From: Calditrichia bacterium
Lineage (GTDB): Bacteria > Calditrichota > Calditrichia > RBG-13-44-9
Length of the DNA stretch: 6,026 nt
Direction: 5' to 3'
Assembly: GCA_026991005.1 (NCBI GenBank)
Contig: JALXCH010000292.1
Location: 1-6,026, forward strand
The number at the start of each line of letters is the position of its first letter. Positions within the stretch are counted from its first letter, which is position 1. The translations under genes were made by a program, and so were the position numbers. The notes beneath the pieces were generated by a model. That model worked only from the letters and a program-made list of their open reading frames with translations. It did no database searches and had not been told where the DNA came from. Below, one piece after another: positions 1 to 5,886 of this stretch.

Positions 1-1044
1 GTTCCCACGTTTCGTCCGGATCTGGAACGGGTGGCCGATCTGGCGGAAGAAGTGGCTCGCCTGTATGGATTGGACAATATTCCCGCCCGGCAAAGCACGG
101 TGATTAACTATCGTATCCCCCGAAACGAACTGGATCGGTTTGCCGATGAGTTGCGGGATATTTTGACCGGGATGGGAATACAGGAAGTGATTACGAATAG
201 TATGATTAACCGGGAAGTCTGGGAAAAGTTAACAGGAAAACCCATTTACCCCATTCTCAATCCCATCTCCCGGGATATGGACGGTATGCGCAACTCACTT
301 ATTCCCAGTTTGGCCCAGGTGATTCGTCATAATCGGAACCGGCAAATTAAAGATCTGCGCATTTTCGAGATTAACCGGACTTTTCATCCTGGTAAATCGC
401 TGGATGAACAGCCGGAAGAGGTGTTGCGATTGGCGATTGCCCTTACCGGTAAACGAGATGGAGATATCTGGTACTCTTCTCATCAAAATGTGGATTTTTA
501 TGACATCAAAGGAATTGCGGAAGCATTATTCCACAAAATTTCTCTTGACAACTATCAATTAATTTATTATTCTGATTCTGTGCTGGTTACACCGGCATTA
601 CAGGCTGTTACGGGGAACGAGGAAGTTGGGGTAATAGGAGAGTTAAGTCACGAAATTACATCGTTTTTCGAGATTGAAGATAACGTTTATGTTGCCGAAT
701 TCTCGGTAACTAAATTGCTGGAAAATCGGCGTACCGATAAAAAATACCATCCCATCCCTCGTTTCCCTTACATCGATCGCGATCTGGCGCTGGTAGTGGA
801 TCAGGAGCTGGAAGCTGGTAAACTCATTGAGTTGATTCGACAAAAAGGCGGAAAGTTACTTTCGCGGGTAGAGATTTTTGATATTTACCGGGGGAAACAG
901 ATTCCGGCAGACAAGAAGAGTGTGGCTCTCCGGCTGATATTTCAATCGCCGGAACGAACGCTGAAAGAAGAGGAAGTGAATACGGCTATGAATAAAATCC
1001 TTAAGGCAGTGCAGGAAACTTTCCAGGCAAAATTGCGAGAATAG
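1..1044 (+). CDS. pheT: Phenylalanine--tRNA ligase beta subunit, C-terminal part (5' end outside window)
   Basis: This is the beta chain of the cytoplasmic alpha2-beta2 enzyme that charges tRNA-Phe with phenylalanine using ATP. The frame is open from base 1, so the gene begins upstream, and 347 residues are visible, a little under half of a usual ~800-residue PheT. The visible part opens inside the B5 domain (VPTFRPDLERVADLAEEVAR, then LYGLDNIP). Next comes the catalytically inactive class II core-like domain, with NPISRDMDGMRNSLIPSLAQ at about residues 87-106 and FEINRTF after it. It ends with the ferredoxin-fold anticodon-binding (FDX-ACB) domain, from about residue 248 (YHPIPRFPYIDRDLALVV) to the C-terminus. 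The stop is TAG, and the next gene starts 2 nt later, which suggests translational coupling. The alpha-subunit gene pheS is expected just upstream, but that is inference. Identification is secure from domain order and motifs. Confidence 0.96.
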   Translation, partial: VPTFRPDLERVADLAEEVARLYGLDNIPARQSTVINYRIPRNELDRFADELRDILTGMGIQEVITNSMINREVWEKLTGKPIYPILNPISRDMDGMRNSLIPSLAQVIRHNRNRQIKDLRIFEINRTFHPGKSLDEQPEEVLRLAIALTGKRDGDIWYSSHQNVDFYDIKGIAEALFHKISLDNYQLIYYSDSVLVTPALQAVTGNEEVGVIGELSHEITSFFEIEDNVYVAEFSVTKLLENRRTDKKYHPIPRFPYIDRDLALVVDQELEAGKLIELIRQKGGKLLSRVEIFDIYRGKQIPADKKSVALRLIFQSPERTLKEEEVNTAMNKILKAVQETFQAKLRE

Positions 1045-1046
1045 CC

Positions 1047-1346
1047 GTGAACGGGGAGGCGAAAAAAGAGTTAAGTAGTTTTTACCGGTTGCTGGAGGCA
1101 ATCAAAAATCTGATTGTTTTTAATCAAAAACTTTTAGAACTTAACCATAAATTAAAACAGGAGAACAAAGAGTTAGAGTTTAAATTGATGTCTTTATCGG
1201 CTCAAAAAGCAGCCGATCCCAATTCCGAACTGGAACGGGAACTCAAAAAACTAAAACAAGAGAATAAAAGACTAAAGGAGAGAGAAAAGCGGATTAAGAC
1301 CAAAATAGAACGCCTGGCAGTCAAGCTGGATCAGGTAGAATTTTAA
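1047..1346 (+). CDS. Small coiled-coil protein, ZapB-like, between pheT and zapA
   Basis: This encodes a 99-residue, highly charged, Lys/Glu-rich protein with no signal peptide or membrane segment. It reads as two leucine zippers. Leucines fall at residues 15, 22, 29, 36, 43 and 50. After a break around residues 54-60 that contains Pro58, a second heptad ladder runs L62, L69, L76, I83, L90, V97. The heptapeptide KLKQENK occurs twice (35-41 and 68-74), hinting at an internal duplication. Small coiled-coil proteins just upstream of zapA are often annotated as ZapB-like. ZapB binds ZapA and cross-links it at the FtsZ ring, so a Z-ring partner role is a reasonable inference from position and architecture. 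Coiled coils resemble one another by composition, however, so homology is unproven. The start is GTG, 2 nt after the pheT stop and with only a weak GAGA upstream. An in-frame TTG at 1089 is a poorer alternative because it would remove the first heptad's lead-in. Confidence 0.72.
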   Translation: MNGEAKKELSSFYRLLEAIKNLIVFNQKLLELNHKLKQENKELEFKLMSLSAQKAADPNSELERELKKLKQENKRLKEREKRIKTKIERLAVKLDQVEF

Positions 1347-1385
1347 TCTTGCCAATTTAAATAGAGAAGAAAACTGTGTATTAGC

Positions 1386-1691
1386 ATGGAGAAAAAAACT
1401 GTTCGAGTAAACATTTGGGGGATTGAATACGGATTAAAATCGGATGCAGATCCCCAGTACATTCAGGAATTAGCAGCTTATGTCGATCAGAAGATGCGCA
1501 AGTTGAGTGGCAATACCGCGGTGAAATCTCAGTTAAAGATAGCTGTACTGGCTGCATTAAATATTGCCGATGAATTATTTCGATTGAAACAAAAACATGA
1601 AAATTTAATTAAAGAGATAGAACAAACGAGTGATGAGTTAACGGAGAATCTGGAGAATTATTTAGACCAGTACACAAGTTTGTTAAAATAA
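1386..1691 (+). CDS. zapA: Cell division protein ZapA
   Basis: ZapA is a cytoplasmic protein that binds FtsZ and promotes bundling of protofilaments in the Z-ring. The 101-residue product has the family layout. A short N-terminal beta-rich head (VRVNIWGIEYGLKSDADPQY) is followed by the conserved helix with LAAYVDQKMRKL, then the signature AVLAALNIADELFRLKQK at about residues 53-70. A charged C-terminal helix follows, which forms the antiparallel tetramer coiled coil in known ZapA structures. Length matches the family (about 100 residues). The ATG has only a weak purine-rich AGAGAAG well upstream; no better in-frame start was seen. The gene lies 39 nt after the ZapB-like gene, so both may come from the pheT transcript. 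Its stop codon abuts the 6S-like RNA, an order also known from Escherichia coli (zapA-ssrS). Confidence 0.92.
   Translation: MEKKTVRVNIWGIEYGLKSDADPQYIQELAAYVDQKMRKLSGNTAVKSQLKIAVLAALNIADELFRLKQKHENLIKEIEQTSDELTENLENYLDQYTSLLK
1661..1689 (+). promoter_or_regulatory. Candidate sigma70-type promoter for the 6S-like RNA, inside the end of zapA
   Basis: A -35-like TTTAGA (1661-1666, 4 of 6 to TTGACA) and a -10-like TAAAAT (1684-1689, 5 of 6 to TATAAT) are separated by exactly 17 nt. The -10 overlaps the zapA stop codon. Initiation would be expected near 1695-1697, within the first bases of the RNA's closing stem. If so, the first four C residues of that stem would be absent from a primary transcript. 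Alternatively the RNA could be processed from the zapA mRNA. This rests on pattern matching alone. Confidence 0.4.
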
Positions 1692-1867
1692 CCCCGAGCC
1701 GTTGTGGGTGTTGAATTTGGCAAGAACCAACACCATTAAAAAGGGAGCTTGACTCTAGGCGTCTAGTGCAGGCCTCCGGTCACGGAGGAGCACGAACCGC
1801 ATAGGCAGGCACCCACCGTGCAAGTCACGGTTCTTACCAAATCTCATCCCGCGGTTCGGGGTTTTTT
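1692..1867 (+). ncRNA. ssrS: Probable 6S RNA between zapA and rny
   Basis: 6S RNA binds the housekeeping RNA polymerase holoenzyme by imitating an open promoter and lowers transcription in stationary phase. No open reading frame fits here. The ends pair: CCCCGAGCCG (1692-1701) with CGGTTCGGGG (1852-1861), ten pairs with one G-U. After an internal loop, TTTGG (1716-1720) pairs with CCAAA (1837-1841) and AAGAACC (1722-1728) with GGTTCTT (1829-1835). A large bubble follows, capped by an apical arm: GTGC/GCAC (1766-1769/1790-1793) enclosing CCTCCG-GTCA-CGGAGG (1773-1788). The 3' side of the bubble can form GCAC-CCACC-GTGC (1809-1821). A long rod with a central bubble, a length of about 170 nt and a position right after zapA all fit 6S RNA. 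The assignment rests on hand folding and synteny, not on a covariance search. Another structured RNA remains possible. Confidence 0.68.
1846..1867 (+). terminator. Intrinsic terminator at the 3' end of the 6S-like RNA
   Basis: ATCCCG (1846-1851), loop CGGTT and CGGGGT (1857-1862) form a 6-bp hairpin with one G-T pair, running directly into six T residues (1862-1867). The right arm is shared with the 3' strand of the RNA's closing stem, so this hairpin and the closed 6S fold exclude each other. It would also end any read-through from the pheT-zapA unit. Confidence 0.72.
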
Positions 1868-2007
1868 ATATCGTATCGAATGTAGAATGTTTAAAAGGTT
1901 TTCCCGGAAAGTCTCCGGGTTGTATTAAGCATAAACAAACAGGTCAGTGAAAGGTGGGATTAACTCATTTTTAAACCCGTGGCAGAGGTCGAGGACGACA
2001 TTTGCAT
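1868..2007 (+). other. rny leader / spacer with two small hairpins
   Basis: These 140 bases between the RNA terminator and the rny ribosome binding site contain no coding frame that I can support. CCCGGA-AAGTC-TCCGGG (1903-1919) forms a 6-bp hairpin without a proper T-run. GTCG-AGGA-CGAC (1988-1999) is a 4-bp hairpin ending nine bases before the Shine-Dalgarno sequence. A promoter for rny should lie here, because the preceding terminator would stop upstream transcription, but I see no convincing -35/-10 pair. Confidence 0.4.
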
Positions 2008-2016
2008 GGAGGTGAT
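2008..2016 (+). promoter_or_regulatory. Strong Shine-Dalgarno sequence deciding the rny start
   Basis: GGAGGTGAT is an almost complete complement of the 16S rRNA 3' tail. It ends 6 nt before the ATG at 2023. This rules out the in-frame TTG at 2002, which lies upstream of the site. Confidence 0.88.
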
Positions 2017-2022
2017 GTATTC

Positions 2023-3576
2023 ATGGATGTGATTCTTGGATTGGTTGCTGGAATTCTGATTGGGTCGATCGCTCTGTTTTTTATTTTAAAGTTTAGCGGT
2101 GGAAAGAAAATCCTCAATGCTCAGGAAGAAGCTAATCGCATACTGGAAAATGCAAAGAACGAAGCAGAAGCTCTGAAACGCGAAAAGTTAATTGAGGCTG
2201 AAGAGGAAATTCTGGAATCCCGACAACGTATGGAGAAGGAGCTGGAATCCAGGCGTCAACAGCTTGTTCGCAAAGAGCAGGAACTGGATCACCGCGAATT
2301 GGAGGTCGATCGCAAATCTGAATTCGTAGAAAAGAAGGAAAAAGAAGTTCGGGCGTTATCGCGTCAGTTCAAAGAAAAAGAAGAGTATATTCAGAAGAAG
2401 ACGGAGGAATTAAACCAGTTAATTACCGAGCAGGTGCAGAGACTGGAAGAAATTTCCGGATTAACCCGGGAAGAAGCGCGCCAGTTGCTTATTCAGGATA
2501 TGGAAGAGGAAGCTCGGGAAGAAGGAAAGAAGCTCCAGACCATCATTCTGGAACAGGCCAAGCTGGAAGCCAATCGGAAGGCACTGGAGATTGTGGTGAC
2601 AGCTATCCAGCAGGCAGCCGCCGAGCAATCCACGGAATCCACCGTCTCGGTGGTGCATTTACCCAATGACGATATGAAAGGACGTATTATTGGCCGGGAG
2701 GGACGCAATATCCGGGCTTTCGAGATGGCCACCGGAGTGGATGTGATTATCGATGACACCCCGGAGATTGTGATTCTCTCTTCCTACAATAGTTATCGGC
2801 GCGAGGTGGCCCGCATCGCTATGGAACGTCTTATTCAGGATGGGCGCATTCATCCTGCCCGCATTGAGGAAGTGGTGCAAAAAGCGGAAGAAGAGCTTTC
2901 CCAATCCTTCCGGGAAATTGGTGAACAGGCAATGCTGGAAGCGGGCGTTCATGGGTTGCCTACCGAGGTTATTGAGCTGTTGGGGAAGTTGAAGTATTTA
3001 ACCTCTTACGGCCAGAATGTATTGAACCACAGTCTGGAGGTTGCGCATCTTTGTGGAATTATGGCAGCGGAACTGGGTCTGGATCCCCAGATTGCCAAAC
3101 GAGCGGGTCTGTTGCACGACATTGGGAAGGCGATCGAGCGTCCTACAACTGCCAGCCACACGCAACTGGGTGCGGATTTGTTGAAGAAGTTTAACGAAAA
3201 TCCGCTGGTAATCAATGCGGTGGAGGCGCATCACAACGAAGAAGCGGCTATTTCTCCTTACACCATTCTGGTGGCGGCTGCCGATGCCATTTCTGGGAGT
3301 CGTCCTGGTGCCCGCCGGGAATCGCTGGAAAGCTTCATCAAACGGATGGAAAATCTGGAGAATATCGCCAAATTGTTCGAAGGAGTGGAGAAAGCACATG
3401 CGATTCAGGCGGGTCGGGAAGTGCGGGTGATTGTGGATTGTGCCAAAGTGGATGACAACCGGGCACGGGAGCTGGCACGCGAGATCGCTAAAAAGATTCA
3501 GGAAAAAACGGAATTCCCCGGGCAGATTAAAGTGACTGTAATCCGGGAATACCGGGCGTACGATTACGCCACATAA
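2023..3576 (+). CDS. rny: Ribonuclease Y
   Basis: This is a membrane-anchored endoribonuclease that starts mRNA decay and processes transcripts in bacteria that rely on it. From the ATG at 2023 the product has 517 residues, the normal length. Residues 3-22 form one N-terminal membrane helix (VILGLVAGILIGSIALFFIL). A long charged coiled coil follows to about residue 195. The KH RNA-binding domain lies at about 205-270 and contains the GxxG-type loop GRIIGREG (220-227). The HD metal-dependent phosphodiesterase domain shows H336 (LNHSLEVAH), the H365-D366 pair (LLHDIGK), SHTQLGADL, EAHHNEE (401-407) and D421 in AADAISGSRPGARR. All expected metal ligands are present, so the enzyme looks active. 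It is followed 71 nt later by the ymdB-type gene, an adjacency also seen in Bacillus. The product would act at the inner face of the membrane. Confidence 0.97.
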   Translation: MDVILGLVAGILIGSIALFFILKFSGGKKILNAQEEANRILENAKNEAEALKREKLIEAEEEILESRQRMEKELESRRQQLVRKEQELDHRELEVDRKSEFVEKKEKEVRALSRQFKEKEEYIQKKTEELNQLITEQVQRLEEISGLTREEARQLLIQDMEEEAREEGKKLQTIILEQAKLEANRKALEIVVTAIQQAAAEQSTESTVSVVHLPNDDMKGRIIGREGRNIRAFEMATGVDVIIDDTPEIVILSSYNSYRREVARIAMERLIQDGRIHPARIEEVVQKAEEELSQSFREIGEQAMLEAGVHGLPTEVIELLGKLKYLTSYGQNVLNHSLEVAHLCGIMAAELGLDPQIAKRAGLLHDIGKAIERPTTASHTQLGADLLKKFNENPLVINAVEAHHNEEAAISPYTILVAAADAISGSRPGARRESLESFIKRMENLENIAKLFEGVEKAHAIQAGREVRVIVDCAKVDDNRARELAREIAKKIQEKTEFPGQIKVTVIREYRAYDYAT

Positions 3577-3647
3577 TTCCGGAAAGTGAGCGGTGTCGTT
3601 CCCTCGCAACGGAATGCTGAGATAGGAAAGGAAACAACGGGCAGTTT

Positions 3648-4457
3648 ATGAATATTTTATTTATTGCGGATATTGTCGGCGAAGATGCCATCGAATTTAT
3701 TCTGGATATTTTACCCCGTATTCGGAATCGCTACGAAATTGATTTTGTGATTGCCAATGCCGAAAATGCGGACAAGGGAAAAGGAATTATTCCCCGGCAG
3801 GTGGAAAAGCTGAAAAACGGGGGTGTTCACTGCCTTACTTCCGGAAACCATATCTGGGAACCACGAAAAAAGGACGTTTTAATTAAATATGCGGGATATT
3901 TACTGCGCCCCCTGAACTATCCCGAGGGAAATATTGGGGTCGGTTCCACCATTGTGCAGGCTCCCAATGGAAAAAAAGTGGCGGTGCTGAACGTCCAGGG
4001 CCGCAGTTTTATGTATCCCATTAATTGTCCCTTTACCACAGCGCAGAAGGAAATCCGCCGCCTGCGTTCGGAGACCAATATCATTATTGTCGATTTCCAT
4101 GCCGAAGCCACGGCAGAGAAGCAGGCTATGGGCTGGCATCTGGACGGTAAGGTAAGTGCGGTGATTGGTACCCATACCCATGTGCAAACAGCGGATGAGC
4201 GCATCCTTCCTCGCGGTACGGCTTATATTACGGATGCAGGGATGTGCGGACCGTTTGATTCGGTCATTGGAATGGATATTCGCAAAGCAGTGGATCGATT
4301 CATCCTGCAAACCCATATTTATTATGCCATTGCTAAAGAGAACATTCGCTTTAACGGAGTAGTGGTGCAAATAGATGAAACCAGTGGAAAAGCTTCCGGA
4401 ATTTTTCGGTTAAATTTCGATAAAAAGGAATTCTCGGCAGATGACGAAAATTATTGA
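3648..4457 (+). CDS. ymdB: YmdB-family metallophosphoesterase
   Basis: This 269-residue protein belongs to the calcineurin-like phosphoesterase family typified by Bacillus YmdB (TIGR00282 type). That enzyme is a dinuclear-metal phosphodiesterase reported to act on 2',3'-cyclic nucleotides and to affect biofilm and motility choices. The ligand set is visible: D8 (ADIVGED), E39-N40 (NAENADKGKG), N67-H68 (SGNHIWE), H151 (DFHAEATAEK) and H176/H178 (GTHTHVQTAD). The C-terminal family signature GMDIRKAVDRF is present too. No signal peptide is seen, so it is cytoplasmic. The ATG at 3648 follows the purine-rich AGGAAAGGAAA with a somewhat long spacer, and the N-terminus MNILFIADIVGE matches the family exactly. 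Its last 17 bases overlap folD. Placement after rny suggests a shared role in RNA turnover, but the substrate in this organism is unknown. Confidence 0.93.
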   Translation: MNILFIADIVGEDAIEFILDILPRIRNRYEIDFVIANAENADKGKGIIPRQVEKLKNGGVHCLTSGNHIWEPRKKDVLIKYAGYLLRPLNYPEGNIGVGSTIVQAPNGKKVAVLNVQGRSFMYPINCPFTTAQKEIRRLRSETNIIIVDFHAEATAEKQAMGWHLDGKVSAVIGTHTHVQTADERILPRGTAYITDAGMCGPFDSVIGMDIRKAVDRFILQTHIYYAIAKENIRFNGVVVQIDETSGKASGIFRLNFDKKEFSADDENY

Positions 4458-5322
4458 CGGGAAAGCCATTGCTGCCCGGATTCGGCAGGAAATTCGGGAA
4501 GAGATTGAAGCGCTGAGAACGGAGGATTCGGTTCCGGGGCTGGCGGTCGTTTTGGTGGGGAAAGATCCTGCCTCCCAGATGTATGTGCGAATGAAAACGC
4601 GAGCTTGCCAGGAAGTGGGTATTCGAACGGAAACCCGGCGTCTTCCCGAACAGGCCTCCCAGCAGGAGTTGCTTCGGGTAATCGATGATTTAAATCGGGA
4701 TTCCCGTTATCATGGAATACTGGTGCAACTTCCGCTCCCTGCTCACATTAACACCCTCACGGTACTGGAGGCAGTAGCTCCGCAAAAGGATGTGGATTGT
4801 TTTCATCCCTTCAATGTGGGACGTTTAATGATTGGTGAACCGATATTTCAGCCTGCAACTCCGGCGGGGATTCTGGAATTGTTGCGCCGCTCGGATATCG
4901 ATCCTGCCGGAAAGCATGTAGTGGTACTGGGACGCAGTAACATTGTGGGAAAACCCGTCGCCATGATGCTGGCGCAGAAAAAAACCGGTGCTAACGCCAT
5001 AGTGACCCTGGTGCATTCCGCCGCAAAAGATGTTGCTCCGTTTACCCGCCAGGCGGATATCCTTATTGCAGCGGTGGGACGGGCAGAATTTGTAAAGGCC
5101 GATATGGTTAAAGAGGGAGCGGTGGTTATTGATGTTGGTGTAAATTCGGTACCTGCGGATAACGAAAAGGGATATCGGCTGGTGGGAGATGTGGCGTTTG
5201 AAGAAGTATCCCAAAAAGCAGCCGCTATTACTCCGGTTCCGGGTGGAGTGGGACCAATGACCATTGCCATGTTGCTGAGGAACACTCTGTTTGCCTGGAA
5301 ACGGGTAAAGCAGTTTTCTTAA
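4441..5322 (+). CDS. folD: Bifunctional methylenetetrahydrofolate dehydrogenase / methenyltetrahydrofolate cyclohydrolase
   Basis: FolD interconverts 5,10-methylene-THF, 5,10-methenyl-THF and 10-formyl-THF in the cytoplasm, with NADP as the usual cofactor. It thereby supplies one-carbon units for purines and formyl-Met-tRNA. The 293-residue product is full length. It shows the catalytic Y48-x3-K52 pair (SQMYVRMK), QLPLP (96-100), KDVDCFHPFNVGRL (116-129), PATPAGI (138-144), the dinucleotide-binding GRSNIVGKP (164-172) and TPVPGGVGPMT (264-274). The common PCTP motif reads PATP here, and the usual KDVDG reads KDVDC; both are mild variants that should not abolish activity. The ATG overlaps the end of ymdB by 17 bp in another frame, with AAGGAA at 4425-4430 as its ribosome binding site, so the two genes are co-transcribed and probably coupled. 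Confidence 0.97.
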   Translation: MTKIIDGKAIAARIRQEIREEIEALRTEDSVPGLAVVLVGKDPASQMYVRMKTRACQEVGIRTETRRLPEQASQQELLRVIDDLNRDSRYHGILVQLPLPAHINTLTVLEAVAPQKDVDCFHPFNVGRLMIGEPIFQPATPAGILELLRRSDIDPAGKHVVVLGRSNIVGKPVAMMLAQKKTGANAIVTLVHSAAKDVAPFTRQADILIAAVGRAEFVKADMVKEGAVVIDVGVNSVPADNEKGYRLVGDVAFEEVSQKAAAITPVPGGVGPMTIAMLLRNTLFAWKRVKQFS

Positions 5323-5335
5323 TTAATTGAGAAAC

Positions 5336-5341
5336 AAGGAG
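5336..5341 (+). promoter_or_regulatory. Shine-Dalgarno sequence placing the yraN start at ATT 5347
   Basis: AAGGAG lies in the 24-nt gap after folD and is followed by five bases (TTAAA) and then ATT ACG in the yraN frame. The spacing is ideal for initiation at 5347, where a normal ATG would be expected. Confidence 0.75.
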
Positions 5342-5346
5342 TTAAA

Positions 5347-5721
5347 ATTACGAAATCCACCACCAGCAAAGGTAAATGGGGAGAGGAGGTTGCCCGTCGC
5401 TATCTGGAACGTGAGGGCTATGAAATTTTATTTACCAACTGGCGTGCTGAACGTGGAGATATTGATATCATTGCCAGCAAAGAAGGCACTCTGGTTTTTG
5501 TGGAAGTGAAATCGGGCTCTTCGGAAAAATACGGCCCACCGGAACTGCGAATTACCGCTTCCAAGAAACGGCAATTGTACAAACTGGCGACGATCTTTCT
5601 TTCCCGGTACGAAAATATTATTAATCTTGTCAGCAGCGTAAGGTTCGATGCCATTATTGTCGATGGCACCCGAAATAACTATCAAATTCGTCATTATCCT
5701 GGCGGTATTCGTCTGGACTAA
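5347..5721 (+). CDS. yraN: YraN/UPF0102 family nuclease-fold protein with apparent AUU start
   Basis: This encodes about 124 residues of the UPF0102 (YraN) family. These small cytoplasmic proteins have a restriction-endonuclease/Holliday-junction-resolvase-like fold and no settled function. Family landmarks are in order: GKWGEEVARRYLEREGYEIL (9-28), TNWRAERGDIDIIA (30-43), LVFVEVKS (49-56) with the nuclease-like D40-E53-x-K55 set, then YGPPE, ITASKKRQLYKLA and the closing RFDAIIVD. No ATG, GTG or TTG exists in this frame between the folD stop and GTG 5500, and a start at 5500 would delete the whole conserved N-terminal half. AAGGAG five bases before ATT at 5347 and a normal-length N-terminus point to AUU initiation. 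A sequencing change from ATG or a mutated start are alternatives. The TTG at 5327 belongs to a different frame. The gene is in the same frame as folD, separated by one stop codon, and is the last gene of the rny operon. Confidence 0.85.
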   Translation: MTKSTTSKGKWGEEVARRYLEREGYEILFTNWRAERGDIDIIASKEGTLVFVEVKSGSSEKYGPPELRITASKKRQLYKLATIFLSRYENIINLVSSVRFDAIIVDGTRNNYQIRHYPGGIRLD

Positions 5722-5785
5722 AGAAAGAGCATCTAATATTTTATGGAATTTTGACGACCCCGGAAGAACCCCACAAAAAAATCCA

Positions 5786-5815
5786 CGGATTTAATTGAAA
5801 AATTCCCGCTTTTTT
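5786..5815 (+). terminator. Weak candidate terminator after yraN
   Basis: CGG (5786-5788) can pair with CCG near 5806-5808, with further A-T pairs inside interrupted by bulges, followed by six T residues (5810-5815). A run of seven A residues at 5775-5781 could pair with the T-run and lengthen the stem. The hairpin is imperfect, so this is tentative, but a transcription end is expected here between the rny-yraN operon and the new promoter. Confidence 0.35.
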
Positions 5816-5886
5816 ATTAAACTCTATCCGTAGTGCTAAAAACGGTTTCAATGTTTTTATTTATTTAGTAAGCAATTACAATCACC

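Noticed and set aside
1883..1888. TAGAAT as a -10 element for rny
   Set aside because: It matches 5 of 6, but the -35 region falls in the T-run of the terminator with no real match, and the TG is directly adjacent rather than one base away as in an extended -10.
2002..2022. Upstream in-frame TTG as the rny start, giving seven extra residues
   Set aside because: It lies before the strong GGAGGTGAT ribosome binding site, which is correctly placed for the ATG at 2023. The family N-terminus begins with the membrane helix from that ATG.
2998..3609. A 203-codon minus-strand frame opposite rny
   Set aside because: It lies antisense to the HD domain of rny, its product shows no recognisable domain, and it is explained by codon bias of the true gene.
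3900..4370. Minus-strand frame opposite ymdB, plus similar frames opposite folD
   Set aside because: These are shadows of well-supported plus-strand genes with no ribosome binding site or recognisable product.
5327..5509. A 60-codon frame starting at TTG after folD
   Set aside because: It is out of frame with the conserved yraN coding sequence, and its product has no family features.
5500..5721. GTG at 5500 as the start of a short yraN
   Set aside because: It would remove the GKWGEE and GDIDIIA motifs that are clearly encoded upstream in the same frame, and it has no suitable ribosome binding site.
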